The notes: generated from the letters alone by a model not told the origin. A stretch of DNA of 64,000 nucleotides from Pseudothermotoga elfii DSM 9442 = NBRC 107921 (GCF_000504085.1 NC_022792.1:248001-312000), one strand, 5' to 3'; positions 18,947-27,645 are shown, counted from the first letter of the stretch. A program made the numbers and translations.

Positions 18947-20110
18947 ATGAGAATTAATCACAATATCAGTGCATTGAATGCCTGGAGAAGTATGGACCAA
19001 ACACAATACTCAATGAGCAAAACTCTTGAAAAACTCTCATCTGGTTTGAGAATCAACAGAGCTGGAGACGATGCAGCGGGTCTGGCAATCAGTGAAAAAA
19101 TGAGAGGGCAGATATCAGGTTTAAATATGGCAGTAAAAAATGCACAGGATGCCATATCCCTGATCCAGACCGCAGAAGGTGCTTTAACAGAAGTTCATTC
19201 AATACTGCAAAGAATGAGAGAACTTGCAGTACAGGCAGCATCAGATACGAACACTGACGTAGACAGAAATCAGGTTCAAGCAGAGTTGGATCAACTTCGC
19301 GAGGAGATCGACAGAATTGCAAGAACAACCGAATTCAACACAATGAAACTTCTGGATGGAAAAATAGAAAGTTTCAGAGCAAGCCCGGATGCAAAGGTAG
19401 TCACAGCTGGAAATATCAATCTGCAACTTGGTTCAGTGAGCTCGGCGGCAGTTGAGGGCACTTATGTGGTTGAAGTTGGACAGCTCAACGGCACTGAAAC
19501 AAGCGCACTTGATGTCAAGATAACACTTTTCACAGCTGGTGGAAGCAATTCTGTAATAGCGAACATTACCGCAGGCGGCGCAGCTATTGGTAATATCACA
19601 TTTACGTGGGATACAAATGTTATCTCTCTTGCTGACTTTGGTGGAGCACTGCCTGTAGGCGAAGTTGTGGACAGTGCTGTGGCCAGAGTAGAAGCTGCGG
19701 TTACGACGGCAAGCCAGTTAGTCTTCCAGATAGGAGCGAATGAGGGCCATAACATGGTTTCTGGCATCGATGATATGAGAGCAGCTGCGCTTGGTTTGAC
19801 AAGTACGTCGCTGGATGTTACAGATCAGGATAATGCCGAGAGGACTGTTATGGTCATAGACGCTGCTATACACAAAGTTAGCAGTGCAAGAGCCCAGCTT
19901 GGTGCTGTGCAGAACAGGCTGGAGCACACAATAAGCAACCTTGGAGTAGCAGCAGAAAACCTGACAGCAGCAGAATCCCGTATCAGAGATGCAGATATGG
20001 CAAAAGAAATGATGCAATTCACCAAACAGCAGATACTGATTCAGTCAAGTATGGCAATGTTGGCTCAAGCAAATACTCAACCACAAACTGTATTGCAGTT
20101 GATGAGATAA
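18947..20110 (+). CDS. fliC: Flagellin
   Basis: The filament subunit, exported through the flagellar type III apparatus. The 387-residue protein has the conserved N-terminal D0/D1 helices (MRINHNISALNAWR through LSSGLRINRAGDDAAGLAIS and MRELAVQAA, about 1-140). A variable Gly/Ala/Thr-rich surface domain follows (about 145-300), and the C-terminal D1/D0 helices (RAQLGAVQNRLEHTISNL through AQANTQPQTVLQLMR) close it. The start is ATG 18947 after AAGGAGGTG; the open frame continues upstream to 18872 but passes through the leader hairpin. The Ser/Thr-rich variable domain would carry any O-linked glycans. Ends in a strong terminator. Confidence 0.97.
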   Translation: MRINHNISALNAWRSMDQTQYSMSKTLEKLSSGLRINRAGDDAAGLAISEKMRGQISGLNMAVKNAQDAISLIQTAEGALTEVHSILQRMRELAVQAASDTNTDVDRNQVQAELDQLREEIDRIARTTEFNTMKLLDGKIESFRASPDAKVVTAGNINLQLGSVSSAAVEGTYVVEVGQLNGTETSALDVKITLFTAGGSNSVIANITAGGAAIGNITFTWDTNVISLADFGGALPVGEVVDSAVARVEAAVTTASQLVFQIGANEGHNMVSGIDDMRAAALGLTSTSLDVTDQDNAERTVMVIDAAIHKVSSARAQLGAVQNRLEHTISNLGVAAENLTAAESRIRDADMAKEMMQFTKQQILIQSSMAMLAQANTQPQTVLQLMR

Positions 20111-20124
20111 TTTCTTTACCAAAC

Positions 20125-20151
20125 AAAGGCGGGCTTTTGCCCGCCTTTTTT
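20125..20151 (+). terminator. Intrinsic terminator of flagellin
   Basis: A perfect ten-base-pair stem, AAAGGCGGGC (20125-20134) and GCCCGCCTTT (20139-20148), with a TTTT loop and a T-run, starting 14 nt after the flagellin stop. It should separate the flagellin transcript from the downstream glycosyltransferase. Confidence 0.93.
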
Positions 20152-20164
20152 ATTGCAGATAAAA

Positions 20165-20173
20165 TGGTACAAT
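20165..20173 (+). promoter_or_regulatory. Candidate extended -10 promoter for the downstream glycosyltransferase
   Basis: TGGTACAAT fits TGnTAnnnT. It lies just after the flagellin terminator and would start transcription near 20180, about 27 nt before the start codon. No good -35 box is visible. Confidence 0.4.
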
Positions 20174-20206
20174 TTGTTCATGAAGGCAAATTTGGAGGTG
20201 CTTGGC

Positions 20207-22786
20207 TTGAGTTGCCTGCTGTCTGTTGCCATGATTGTAAAGGATGAAGAGAGCAATATTCGTAGAGCTCTGGACAGTGTGAAAGATATTGCCGATGAAA
20301 TAGTTGTAGTTGATACAGGCTCTGTTGATAATACACCAGACATAGTACGAAAATACACCGATAAACTGTATTTTCATCCATGGAAGGACGATTTTTCGGA
20401 GGCAAGAAATAATTCCTTGAAATATGTTACATGTGAATGGGTTTTAATTTTGGATGCAGATGAAGAGATTTCAGAGGATTTCAGAAAACAAATAAGAGAT
20501 TTTCTTAAAAATCTTCCAGAAGATGTTAACACAGTTTATCTTCCAACTTTGAGTTACCTCGATTGGGATTTCAAGCGAACTGAAATTGCTTCAACCCCGA
20601 GATTGTTCAGAAATGGCACTGTACATTACGAAAATATTGTGCACAATCAAGCAATTTATAAACCAAAAGTTGTAAATGCAAATTTTTTGATATATCACTA
20701 TGGTTACATATGGACAAGAAGACTGAGAAAGCAAAAATATGAGCGTACAGCAAATTTGATAAAAAAATATCTTCAGCAATGCAAAAATGACCAGGAAAAG
20801 CTTTATTATTTGATACAGCTTTATAAGATAGAAAAAACTGGTGGAAAACCATATCAGATAGCAGAAACAGGCTGGCAAACATTTCAACTGATGAAGAAAC
20901 TTACTTCAATACCAGCAATTGGCCTGGAATTTTTGTACGTTTTTTCGATTGATTTAGCAAACGCTGGCCTAAATGACCTTGCCGTTCAGCTTGCTCAAAC
21001 TGCGATAAAAGTTGTCCCAGATTATCCTGACCCTTACTTCTCGCTCGTTAATATCTACGCTAAGGAACAAAAATGGGAAAAGGTGATTGAATATTATGAG
21101 CGATTTAAAAAAGCTGTTGAGTACGCGTCTGAAAATATAGAGAAATTTGGCTGGACAATTATGTCTTTTAAGGATATCCCGGTGGCTGATGCCACTGCTA
21201 TGATAGCCTATGTTGCAACTGAAAATTACGAGAAATTCAATGAAATTGCCAGAGATAGATTTGCGAAAAATGAAGACATCCCAGAAAAAATGTTGCAGTT
21301 CCTTGTTGAAAAAATATCTGAGAAAGGCATCAGAGAATGTCTAAGCGGTTTGACCAATTTGGTAGAATTTATCAGGAAAAAACAACTTAAAATCAATATG
21401 CAGCCAATTTATGAAAAAATTGTTGAGTTCAAATTACCTGTAAAAATAGAAAATGTTTACGCCAAAGAAATTACTCCATTTAGCTATGCTTTGCTGAAAA
21501 GATTGAGTGAAGGACGGGATTTATTACTCGAATTTTTGAGCAGCGGAAACCTGAAAAAACTGGTTGATGATAATGGTGTCGGTGGTTTACTGTTTGTTTA
21601 TTCAATGCTTGAGAGCGATGAAGAGAAGAAAAAATTTGTTGAAAATTTTGTGGATAATGAAGATTACGTCGTTCAAGGTGTTGCAAAAGCACTTCTGGCA
21701 GATCAGTTTTTAAAAGAAGCTAAGTTTCTGGAGGCAATCAGATTATACAGAAATGTTGTACAGCTTGTTCCGGAATTGTCAAAATTTGTCAAGCCCATTG
21801 TTGAAGATCTCAAAACGAAACTTGATCCAGATATAAACGGTGTTTATGAAGAACTGTATAATTTCTACGTAAAGCAAAAAGAATTTTTGATAGATTTTCA
21901 AAAATATGCTGGCGACAATACAAGCAAATTGCATTTACTTTCAGACAAAGACGTAGCATTATATGTTTCTGCCGTTTATACTAAAAATGAAGATAAAGCA
22001 ATAAAACTTTTAAAAAGAATTAAAAATCCGTCCAGATTTCCCATGTATTATTATAGACTCGCAAAAATATATTCGAAAGTGGATTTGGAAAAATCTCTTA
22101 TGTACCACATAAAAGCGGTTGAAGAGAATGAAAAGCTTGCTGACATAAATTCAGGACGCTTCTTATATACTGGATTGTATCCAAGCATTACACTGGACTG
22201 GTTTGGCAAAAACGATGAGATATTGTGGGCTGGAAATATTTCCGAAAGATTTACTACTTTTGGTGTAATCCATCCGGTTCGAGCATGGATGAAAGCTAAA
22301 AATGGCTTGATTTATTCAAGGCCCTATCCAGTTGACGAATCAATAAAGGCATATGAGAGTTTCGAAAAAGAGTTTTACAAGGAGCTACCTTTACGAGTTG
22401 GGGCATTTGAATTGCATGAGGTTTTATTAAACCTCGACTGGAAAAGTGTTAGAAGAGCTGAAGACATGAAAAATTTCGAGTATATTTTTATGGATCTTGG
22501 CATAGAATTGAGTGACAATTCTGAAAATGCAGTAATACTGGAAGGTGTTGAAAAAACGGTTGAATTGAAAAAATTACTTCGGGGGGCAAAAAGGGCTGTG
22601 GTGTTTTATCATGTGCCAAATCTATGTGAGGGGGACGATACAATCTGGTACTATCCAGCGTTCAGAATACTCAGGACAACAGCTCAAATGAAGAAAGAGC
22701 TTTCTTCTATAGGCTATAAAATTCTGACAAATATGATTTTCCCAAATGGTTTAAGATGCGTGGTAATTGAGCAATCGAAAAAGTAG
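20207..22786 (+). CDS. GT2 glycosyltransferase with long helical-repeat region
   Basis: An 859-residue protein. The first 180 or so residues are a GT2 glycosyltransferase (LSVAMIVKDEESNIRRAL, VVVDTGSVDNT, and the metal-binding Asp motif in LILDADEEIS). The remainder is mostly helical, TPR-like in parts (LVNIYAKEQKWEKVIEYYERF), with a distinct C-terminal domain of about 150 residues. The start is TTG 20207, six bases after GGAGGTG; in-frame TTG 20153 and ATG 20180 precede that SD. GT2-TPR proteins beside flagellin genes are often flagellin glycosyltransferases; the acceptor here is inferred from position only. Confidence 0.82.
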   Translation: MSCLLSVAMIVKDEESNIRRALDSVKDIADEIVVVDTGSVDNTPDIVRKYTDKLYFHPWKDDFSEARNNSLKYVTCEWVLILDADEEISEDFRKQIRDFLKNLPEDVNTVYLPTLSYLDWDFKRTEIASTPRLFRNGTVHYENIVHNQAIYKPKVVNANFLIYHYGYIWTRRLRKQKYERTANLIKKYLQQCKNDQEKLYYLIQLYKIEKTGGKPYQIAETGWQTFQLMKKLTSIPAIGLEFLYVFSIDLANAGLNDLAVQLAQTAIKVVPDYPDPYFSLVNIYAKEQKWEKVIEYYERFKKAVEYASENIEKFGWTIMSFKDIPVADATAMIAYVATENYEKFNEIARDRFAKNEDIPEKMLQFLVEKISEKGIRECLSGLTNLVEFIRKKQLKINMQPIYEKIVEFKLPVKIENVYAKEITPFSYALLKRLSEGRDLLLEFLSSGNLKKLVDDNGVGGLLFVYSMLESDEEKKKFVENFVDNEDYVVQGVAKALLADQFLKEAKFLEAIRLYRNVVQLVPELSKFVKPIVEDLKTKLDPDINGVYEELYNFYVKQKEFLIDFQKYAGDNTSKLHLLSDKDVALYVSAVYTKNEDKAIKLLKRIKNPSRFPMYYYRLAKIYSKVDLEKSLMYHIKAVEENEKLADINSGRFLYTGLYPSITLDWFGKNDEILWAGNISERFTTFGVIHPVRAWMKAKNGLIYSRPYPVDESIKAYESFEKEFYKELPLRVGAFELHEVLLNLDWKSVRRAEDMKNFEYIFMDLGIELSDNSENAVILEGVEKTVELKKLLRGAKRAVVFYHVPNLCEGDDTIWYYPAFRILRTTAQMKKELSSIGYKILTNMIFPNGLRCVVIEQSKK

Positions 22787-22803
22787 AAAAGAGGTTGTTA
22801 ATT

Positions 22804-23499
22804 ATGGCAGTTTATCAGAGACCTCCTAAACTTTCTGAAAGTATAGCTCAACAGTTGAAAGATGATATCATAAAGGGTATTTATCTTCCTGGAGAAAGAC
22901 TTAAAATCATAGAAATAGCAAAACGTTTTGGCGTCAGTCAAACTTCTGTGAGAGAAGCATTAAAGATTTTGGAAAAATCGGATCTTGTGAGCGAGTCGCC
23001 ACACAAAGGCTATGTTGTTACAAATTTGACCTTGGATGAGCTTGTAGATATATGGACCATAAAAGAAAAACTTTGGTCTCTTGCGTTTGCCTGGTTTACT
23101 GAGAGAGCGGATAAAGAATTGATTAAAGATGCGGAAAAATGGGTTTCGGAATTCAGAAATGCCTATATAGAAAATGATTTAGACAGGGCTTTTGAGGCTA
23201 ATTTTGCATTTACCGATGTTATTCTGGCTGGTTGCGGTTCAAGAAAACTTGTCACACTTTTGCGTTCGATAGAAGATCAGGTAAAAAGATATAGATATTT
23301 AAGTTTAGAGTTTGATGATAATTTAAAAGTATCCTCGCAATATTTTGGTGAAATAATAAAGGCTATCTGGATTAGAGATTCAAAAAAGGTTTCTACGATG
23401 ATTCAAGAATATATTCGGTTTAGCCAAAAAGTCTTGAAAGAAAATTATAAATATATGCAAGAGAAATCGAAAGAAAAAATGAGAAAAGAGCAGCTATAG
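22804..23499 (+). CDS. GntR family transcriptional regulator (FCD/FadR-type)
   Basis: A 231-residue one-component regulator. The N-terminal winged helix-turn-helix (about 8-75) has the GntR signature IIKGIYLPGERLKIIEIAKR followed by FGVSQTSVREALKIL. The C-terminal all-helical FCD domain (about 85-215) binds a small acid effector, usually through a metal. The start is ATG 22804 with GAGGT upstream. Eight bases short of 120 nt downstream begins a hydrolase-transporter-synthase operon, preceded by a perfect palindrome, its probable target. The effector is likely the substrate or product of that operon. Confidence 0.9.
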   Translation: MAVYQRPPKLSESIAQQLKDDIIKGIYLPGERLKIIEIAKRFGVSQTSVREALKILEKSDLVSESPHKGYVVTNLTLDELVDIWTIKEKLWSLAFAWFTERADKELIKDAEKWVSEFRNAYIENDLDRAFEANFAFTDVILAGCGSRKLVTLLRSIEDQVKRYRYLSLEFDDNLKVSSQYFGEIIKAIWIRDSKKVSTMIQEYIRFSQKVLKENYKYMQEKSKEKMRKEQL

Positions 23500-23580
23500 A
23501 GGAGTTTTTCCCAATTTTTCTCTCTTAAGAGTATTTTTCTGATCATTTTTTGCTTAGGTTTTTTGTGTTTTTTTATGTAT

Positions 23581-23595
23581 TATCGATAATCGATA
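23581..23595. promoter_or_regulatory. Palindromic operator candidate for the GntR regulator
   Basis: A perfect inverted repeat, TATCGAT-A-ATCGATA, 16 nt before the cyclase gene start. It overlaps a possible -10 element (TATTAT, 23578-23583), so a bound dimer would block transcription. A second, 10-nt palindrome (CTCTTAAGAG, 23522-23531) lies about 50 nt upstream. I did not see TATCGAT repeated before the regulator gene itself. Confidence 0.55.
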
Positions 23596-23611
23596 AAGAG
23601 GGGGTGGTAAA

Positions 23612-24385
23612 ATGCCGTATCAATTAATTGATTTAAGTGAGACAATATTTCCTAACTCTGAATCTGAACCCTGGCCAGCAAAGATAACATATCTTGATCA
23701 CCGCACAGGTGCCCAAGAAATGAGAGAAAAGTTTGGTGTTATTCCAAAAGATCTTGTTTATTCTCAAGGATTGGGGTGGTCGTATGAGTTTATCGAGGCG
23801 ATGACTCACACTGGTACTCACTTGGATGCACCGTGGCATTTTCATCCAATTTCTGAAGGAAAAATAGCAAAAACAGTAGATGAGATTCCTCTTGAATGGT
23901 GTTTTTCAAATGGAGTAGTTCTCGATATGCGCCATAAAAATCCGGGTGAGTATATTACAATTGAAGATTTAAATCTATCGCTTGAAAAGATCAACTATGA
24001 AATCAAACCCCTTGATATTGTACTAATAATGACAGGTGCTGATAAAAGAATGGGGACAAAGGAGTATTTCCTTCAACCAGGTATGAGCAGAGAGGCGACG
24101 CTATGGTTAATAGGTAAAGGTGTTAAGGTGATGGGAATTGATGCTTATACATGGGACAGACCATTCTCTGAAATGTCCAAAGATTATTCTCAAAAAAAAG
24201 ATGGCTCCTTTATATGGCCGGCCCATTTTGCTGGTATTGAAAAAGAGTACTGTCACATTGAGAAACTGGCAAATTTAGATAAAATACCAAGACCATACGG
24301 TTTTAAAGTATCTGTTTTTCCAATAAAAATACATAAAGCAAGTGCAGGTTGGGTACGTGCTGTTGCGATAATCGAGAATATTTAA
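23612..24385 (+). CDS. Cyclase family hydrolase (kynurenine formamidase-like)
   Basis: A metal-dependent hydrolase of the PF04199 cyclase family, which opens amide or ester bonds, for example in N-formylkynurenine, isatin or cyclic imides. The 257-residue protein carries the hallmark H66-TGTHLDAPWH-76 metal-binding motif and a late acidic/His segment (WPAHFAGIEKEYCHIEKL) that supplies further ligands. It is the first gene behind the palindromic operator, 18 nt before the symporter. The transporter probably imports the substrate or a related acid. The actual reaction is unknown; tryptophan degradation is not supported by neighbours. Confidence 0.85.
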   Translation: MPYQLIDLSETIFPNSESEPWPAKITYLDHRTGAQEMREKFGVIPKDLVYSQGLGWSYEFIEAMTHTGTHLDAPWHFHPISEGKIAKTVDEIPLEWCFSNGVVLDMRHKNPGEYITIEDLNLSLEKINYEIKPLDIVLIMTGADKRMGTKEYFLQPGMSREATLWLIGKGVKVMGIDAYTWDRPFSEMSKDYSQKKDGSFIWPAHFAGIEKEYCHIEKLANLDKIPRPYGFKVSVFPIKIHKASAGWVRAVAIIENI

Positions 24386-24403
24386 TTTAGAGGGGGGCTA
24401 ATC

Positions 24404-26362
24404 ATGGGTACGGTGGGCATATTTACGACTTTTTTCGCTATTTTTGGTTTTATAATGGTTTTTGTTGGATGGGTAACGAGAAAGTGGATTGGAAGGAGCA
24501 CAGATTATCTTGTTGCAGGAAGACAAATAAATTTGCTCGTAAATACTTTAGGGGTTGCCGCGATAGGTTATGCTGGAACAACTTTAACTCTGGCTCCTGC
24601 CTTCACTATAATGGGTGGGCTCACTAAAAGTATTTTCATGCTTGGGGTTGCTTATTCTTTAACAGGTATTATTTCCTATGCTCTTTTGATAGCACCAGTT
24701 GCAAGAAGAACAGGTGCACACACTTTACCAGAATGGTTAGAGATAAGATATGACAGAAGAGTTAGGTTTATAATAACTCTTGTTACTGTTGTAGCAATGC
24801 TCGGGATTACTGCCAACAATGTTCTTTCTATGGCCACTATAATCACAGGATTTACTGGTTGGTCCATACCAGTAACTATTCTAATAACTTTCCTTATTTT
24901 CTTGTTTTTCACAGTTCTTGGTGGCATGTGGGCTGTTACTTTGACAGATTTTATTCAAGGAGTCCTCTGTACATTTGCAATACCGGTTCTGGTAATATTT
25001 CTTCTTGTGAGATATGGAGGATTATCCTTCCTGACACATAATTGGCCTGGCGGAAATGTATGGACTTCAGGAATAGCAGGAAAAAGTTTTCCCTGGTTTT
25101 CGACTTTCTATCCAAGCGTTTTTGTTGCGTTTTTCTTATATGGAATGGCGTTGGTGTGGGGATCTAATAGTTACTGGATCAGAGTTAGCTCTGTTCGAAG
25201 CGAAAGAGTAGCGAAGTTTTCTTATCTGCTGGCGGCTTTAATACTTTTTTCAGCAAATGGTTTTATGTATCCATTACTTGGAGCTTACGTTGGGGCAGCT
25301 CATCCAGAAATGTTTGCACCACAGGGATCTGCTGCACCAGCGGCCGCATTTGGAATATTCTTACGGGATACTCCATCTGTGCTGGCTGCTTATTTTCTTT
25401 TAACAACATTAGCTGCCTCTGTTTCAACTTCAACAACTTATTACATGGCTGGAAGTTCTGTTATAGTAAGAGACATTTATCAGAGATTTGTAAAACCAAA
25501 TGCGAAACCTGAGGATCTTGTAAAGCCTTCTATGATTGTTAACACATTATTTGGCATTGCTGCTTTGTTACTTTGTTTCTTTCCGGGCGGCCCTGTGTAC
25601 TTATTTGCTTTTGCAACAGCCTGGCTCGCTCCAACAGCAGTTATAGTAATTTTGGGTCTTTATAGTAAGAAATTTTCTACAACAGGAGCGTTTGTTGGAG
25701 GATTGACTGGGTTGATATTCATGTCTGTATGGACATTACTTGATTTAACAAAAATTTATCCATTAACCAGCAAATTTGGTCACATGGTTATACCTGGGCT
25801 CATTGTTTCGGTAGTAGCAGCTCTTATTGCCAATTTATTTGGAAAATCAAAATACGACTTCACGGTCAAAAAAAGAACACAACTCAGTGATAAAGAAATA
25901 GAAGTGCTCGATATAATCCGCAGAGGATACAACACGATGGCAGAAATAACAGATTTACTGGACATAGATTCTTCAAAGAGCAGTGAATTAGTTCTTTCGT
26001 TGGAAAAAGCAGGAGCAGTCAAAAGAGCTTCCAATAGAGGTTCTGGCTTTTACACATTTATTTTAACTGATTTTGCCCAAAATCTGCCAACAAGAATTAA
26101 ATCAGAAGAGATTTATGGTGATCTGGACATAGTGGGATTAAATATTCTCAAACATGTAAAAAGTGGTTCGCAAGTGTTAGCGGACGAACTTTCAAAAACA
26201 ACAGGGTTGAATTCAATGGCCTTATCAACGGTTATTAATTCGCTTATAAGGCGTGGTTACTTGAGTGAAGGTGGTATATGGAGAAGAATTATTAAAATAA
26301 CACAAAAAGGCTTGGAAGCAGTTCAAAGATTTGAAAAAGGAGATGGTGAAAGTGCCGTTTGA
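24404..26362 (+). CDS. Sodium:solute symporter fused to two C-terminal winged-helix-like domains
   Basis: A 652-residue fusion. Residues 1 to about 485 form a standard SSS-family symporter with roughly 13 membrane helices (GRSTDYLVAGRQINLLV near 28-44, WAVTLTDFIQGVLC near 175-190). The tail is soluble. Residues 494-560 (LSDKEIEVLDIIRRGYNT, then MAEITDLLDIDSSKSSELVL and SLEKAGAVKR) read as a winged helix-turn-helix. Residues 575-645 (GLNILKHVKSGSQVLADELS, then LNSMALSTVINSLIRRGYLS) read as a second one. The reading frame is continuous, so the fusion is real. It may couple transport to transcription or form a regulatory dimer at the membrane. It overlaps the next gene's start. The substrate is probably an organic acid. 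Confidence 0.82.
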   Translation: MGTVGIFTTFFAIFGFIMVFVGWVTRKWIGRSTDYLVAGRQINLLVNTLGVAAIGYAGTTLTLAPAFTIMGGLTKSIFMLGVAYSLTGIISYALLIAPVARRTGAHTLPEWLEIRYDRRVRFIITLVTVVAMLGITANNVLSMATIITGFTGWSIPVTILITFLIFLFFTVLGGMWAVTLTDFIQGVLCTFAIPVLVIFLLVRYGGLSFLTHNWPGGNVWTSGIAGKSFPWFSTFYPSVFVAFFLYGMALVWGSNSYWIRVSSVRSERVAKFSYLLAALILFSANGFMYPLLGAYVGAAHPEMFAPQGSAAPAAAFGIFLRDTPSVLAAYFLLTTLAASVSTSTTYYMAGSSVIVRDIYQRFVKPNAKPEDLVKPSMIVNTLFGIAALLLCFFPGGPVYLFAFATAWLAPTAVIVILGLYSKKFSTTGAFVGGLTGLIFMSVWTLLDLTKIYPLTSKFGHMVIPGLIVSVVAALIANLFGKSKYDFTVKKRTQLSDKEIEVLDIIRRGYNTMAEITDLLDIDSSKSSELVLSLEKAGAVKRASNRGSGFYTFILTDFAQNLPTRIKSEEIYGDLDIVGLNILKHVKSGSQVLADELSKTTGLNSMALSTVINSLIRRGYLSEGGIWRRIIKITQKGLEAVQRFEKGDGESAV

Positions 26363-27599
26363 AAAATTAGAAGGATGCGAGCCGTTTATTTTAAACGACA
26401 GCTGGGTGTCACCACTGAACTTTATCGAGGAAGTTCGCTCAAAAATGAATCTGCCCGAGCAGGTCATAATTCATGATGTCACGCTGAGAGATGGAGAGCA
26501 AATGGCGGGTGTTGTGTTCACTGAAGATGAAAAGGTGTTCATAGCCCAAGAACTTGATAAGATTGGTGTTCCAATGATAGAAGTTGGGTTTCCAGCTGTA
26601 TCTGGTGAAGATCAAAGAGTTTTTAAAAGACTGTCAAAGATGAACCTCAAAGCAAAAAAAATAGCCCTTGCAAGAATCATGGATGAAGATGTAAAGCTTG
26701 CTGCTGAATGTGGTGCAGATGGTTTGTTCTACGAAACAAGCATTAATCCATATTTTGTGAAATATGTCTTGGGACTTGATTCAAAAGAATTCATTGACAG
26801 AATAATCAAAGGCGCAAAACTGGCCAAGGAATTGGGATTATTCGTCGAATTCTGTGGATGGGATACTTTTAGAATCAACAATCTTGAATGGATCAAAACA
26901 GTTTACACAGAACTTTTAAAAAATGTAGAAGTTGATCAAATAGGTATATCCGACACATTTGGCCAGGCACATCCATTCACAGTGAATTTCCTGGTGAGAA
27001 AGATGAAAGAATGGTTTCCCTCTATTCCGTTATCCATCCATGTACACAACGATTATGGGCTGGCTACAGCTACAGCGCTCATGGCTATTGCATCTGGCGC
27101 AGAAGCTGTTGAGACATCTTTTAATTGTCTTGGTGAACGTACGGGAAATGCCTCGACGGAGGAAGTAATAGCAGGTATTGAAATGATACTTGGAATAAAA
27201 ACTAATGTGGATTGTCAGGAACTTTACAGAGTCTCAAAAATGATACAGGAAGTATCCAAAATGCACGTTGCTCCAAATAAACCGATAGTTGGTGATCGGA
27301 TTTTTGACAGCGAATCAGGTATTGTGATTGATGCAAACGAAAAAATTAATAGAGCAACAGAAATAAAATATGCTATGTATCCTTACAATCCTGAGAACTT
27401 TGGTCGCTGGCTTAAGTACGTTGGAGGAAAAAAGAGCGGTCGCGCTTTTGTCAAGCAATATTTGGATAAAAGAGGTTTGAAAGCTAATGAAGCTCAGGTT
27501 GACGAGATACTTGTTCGAATAAAAAAAATAGGGACTGTTTTAAAAAGTGCTCTTTCAGACGAGGATATAGACAGAATCGTAGAACTTGTACTTGGTTGA
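26352..27599 (+). CDS. Isopropylmalate/homocitrate synthase-like enzyme (DRE-TIM family)
   Basis: A TIM-barrel enzyme of the DRE-TIM metallolyase superfamily, which condenses acetyl-CoA with a 2-oxoacid. The 415-residue product has HDVTLRDGEQ (about 41-50), IGISDTFGQ and HVHNDYGLATA (metal-binding His-x-His), and NCLGERTGNAS. The C-terminal KKSGRAFVKQYL stretch resembles the post-barrel segment of homocitrate and isopropylmalate synthases, favouring synthase over HMG-CoA lyase. Re-type citrate synthase and citramalate synthase are alternatives. It overlaps the symporter's end. I chose GTG 26352 (nine bases after AAGGAG); GTG 26346 and ATG 26343 are alternatives. A terminator follows. Confidence 0.8.
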   Translation: MPFEKLEGCEPFILNDSWVSPLNFIEEVRSKMNLPEQVIIHDVTLRDGEQMAGVVFTEDEKVFIAQELDKIGVPMIEVGFPAVSGEDQRVFKRLSKMNLKAKKIALARIMDEDVKLAAECGADGLFYETSINPYFVKYVLGLDSKEFIDRIIKGAKLAKELGLFVEFCGWDTFRINNLEWIKTVYTELLKNVEVDQIGISDTFGQAHPFTVNFLVRKMKEWFPSIPLSIHVHNDYGLATATALMAIASGAEAVETSFNCLGERTGNASTEEVIAGIEMILGIKTNVDCQELYRVSKMIQEVSKMHVAPNKPIVGDRIFDSESGIVIDANEKINRATEIKYAMYPYNPENFGRWLKYVGGKKSGRAFVKQYLDKRGLKANEAQVDEILVRIKKIGTVLKSALSDEDIDRIVELVLG

Positions 27600-27616
27600 T
27601 ACGCCAGTTTGATCTT

Positions 27617-27645
27617 CCCCGCCTTAGAGGCGGGGTTATTTTTTG
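27617..27645 (+). terminator. Intrinsic terminator of the symporter/synthase operon
   Basis: A perfect eight-base-pair stem, CCCCGCCT (27617-27624) and AGGCGGGG (27628-27635), with a TAG loop, followed by a T-rich tract, 17 nt after the synthase stop. It separates this operon from gdh. Confidence 0.9.

Noticed and set aside
18873-18947. c-di-GMP (GEMM) riboswitch in the flagellin leader
   Set aside because: The leader is too short and lacks the conserved GEMM core; the hairpin plus SD GGA pattern is a better explanation.
19089-20025. Long antisense frames opposite flagellin
   Set aside because: They follow codon-bias shadow, have no SD, and encode Cys- and Ser-rich proteins without recognisable domains.
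23522-23531. CTCTTAAGAG as a terminator for the GntR gene
   Set aside because: A palindrome without a loop cannot form a stable hairpin; listed only as a possible extra operator.
26352-27599. HMG-CoA lyase assignment
   Set aside because: The protein is about 415 residues and has the KKSGRAFVKQYL post-barrel segment of synthases; lyases are shorter and lack it.
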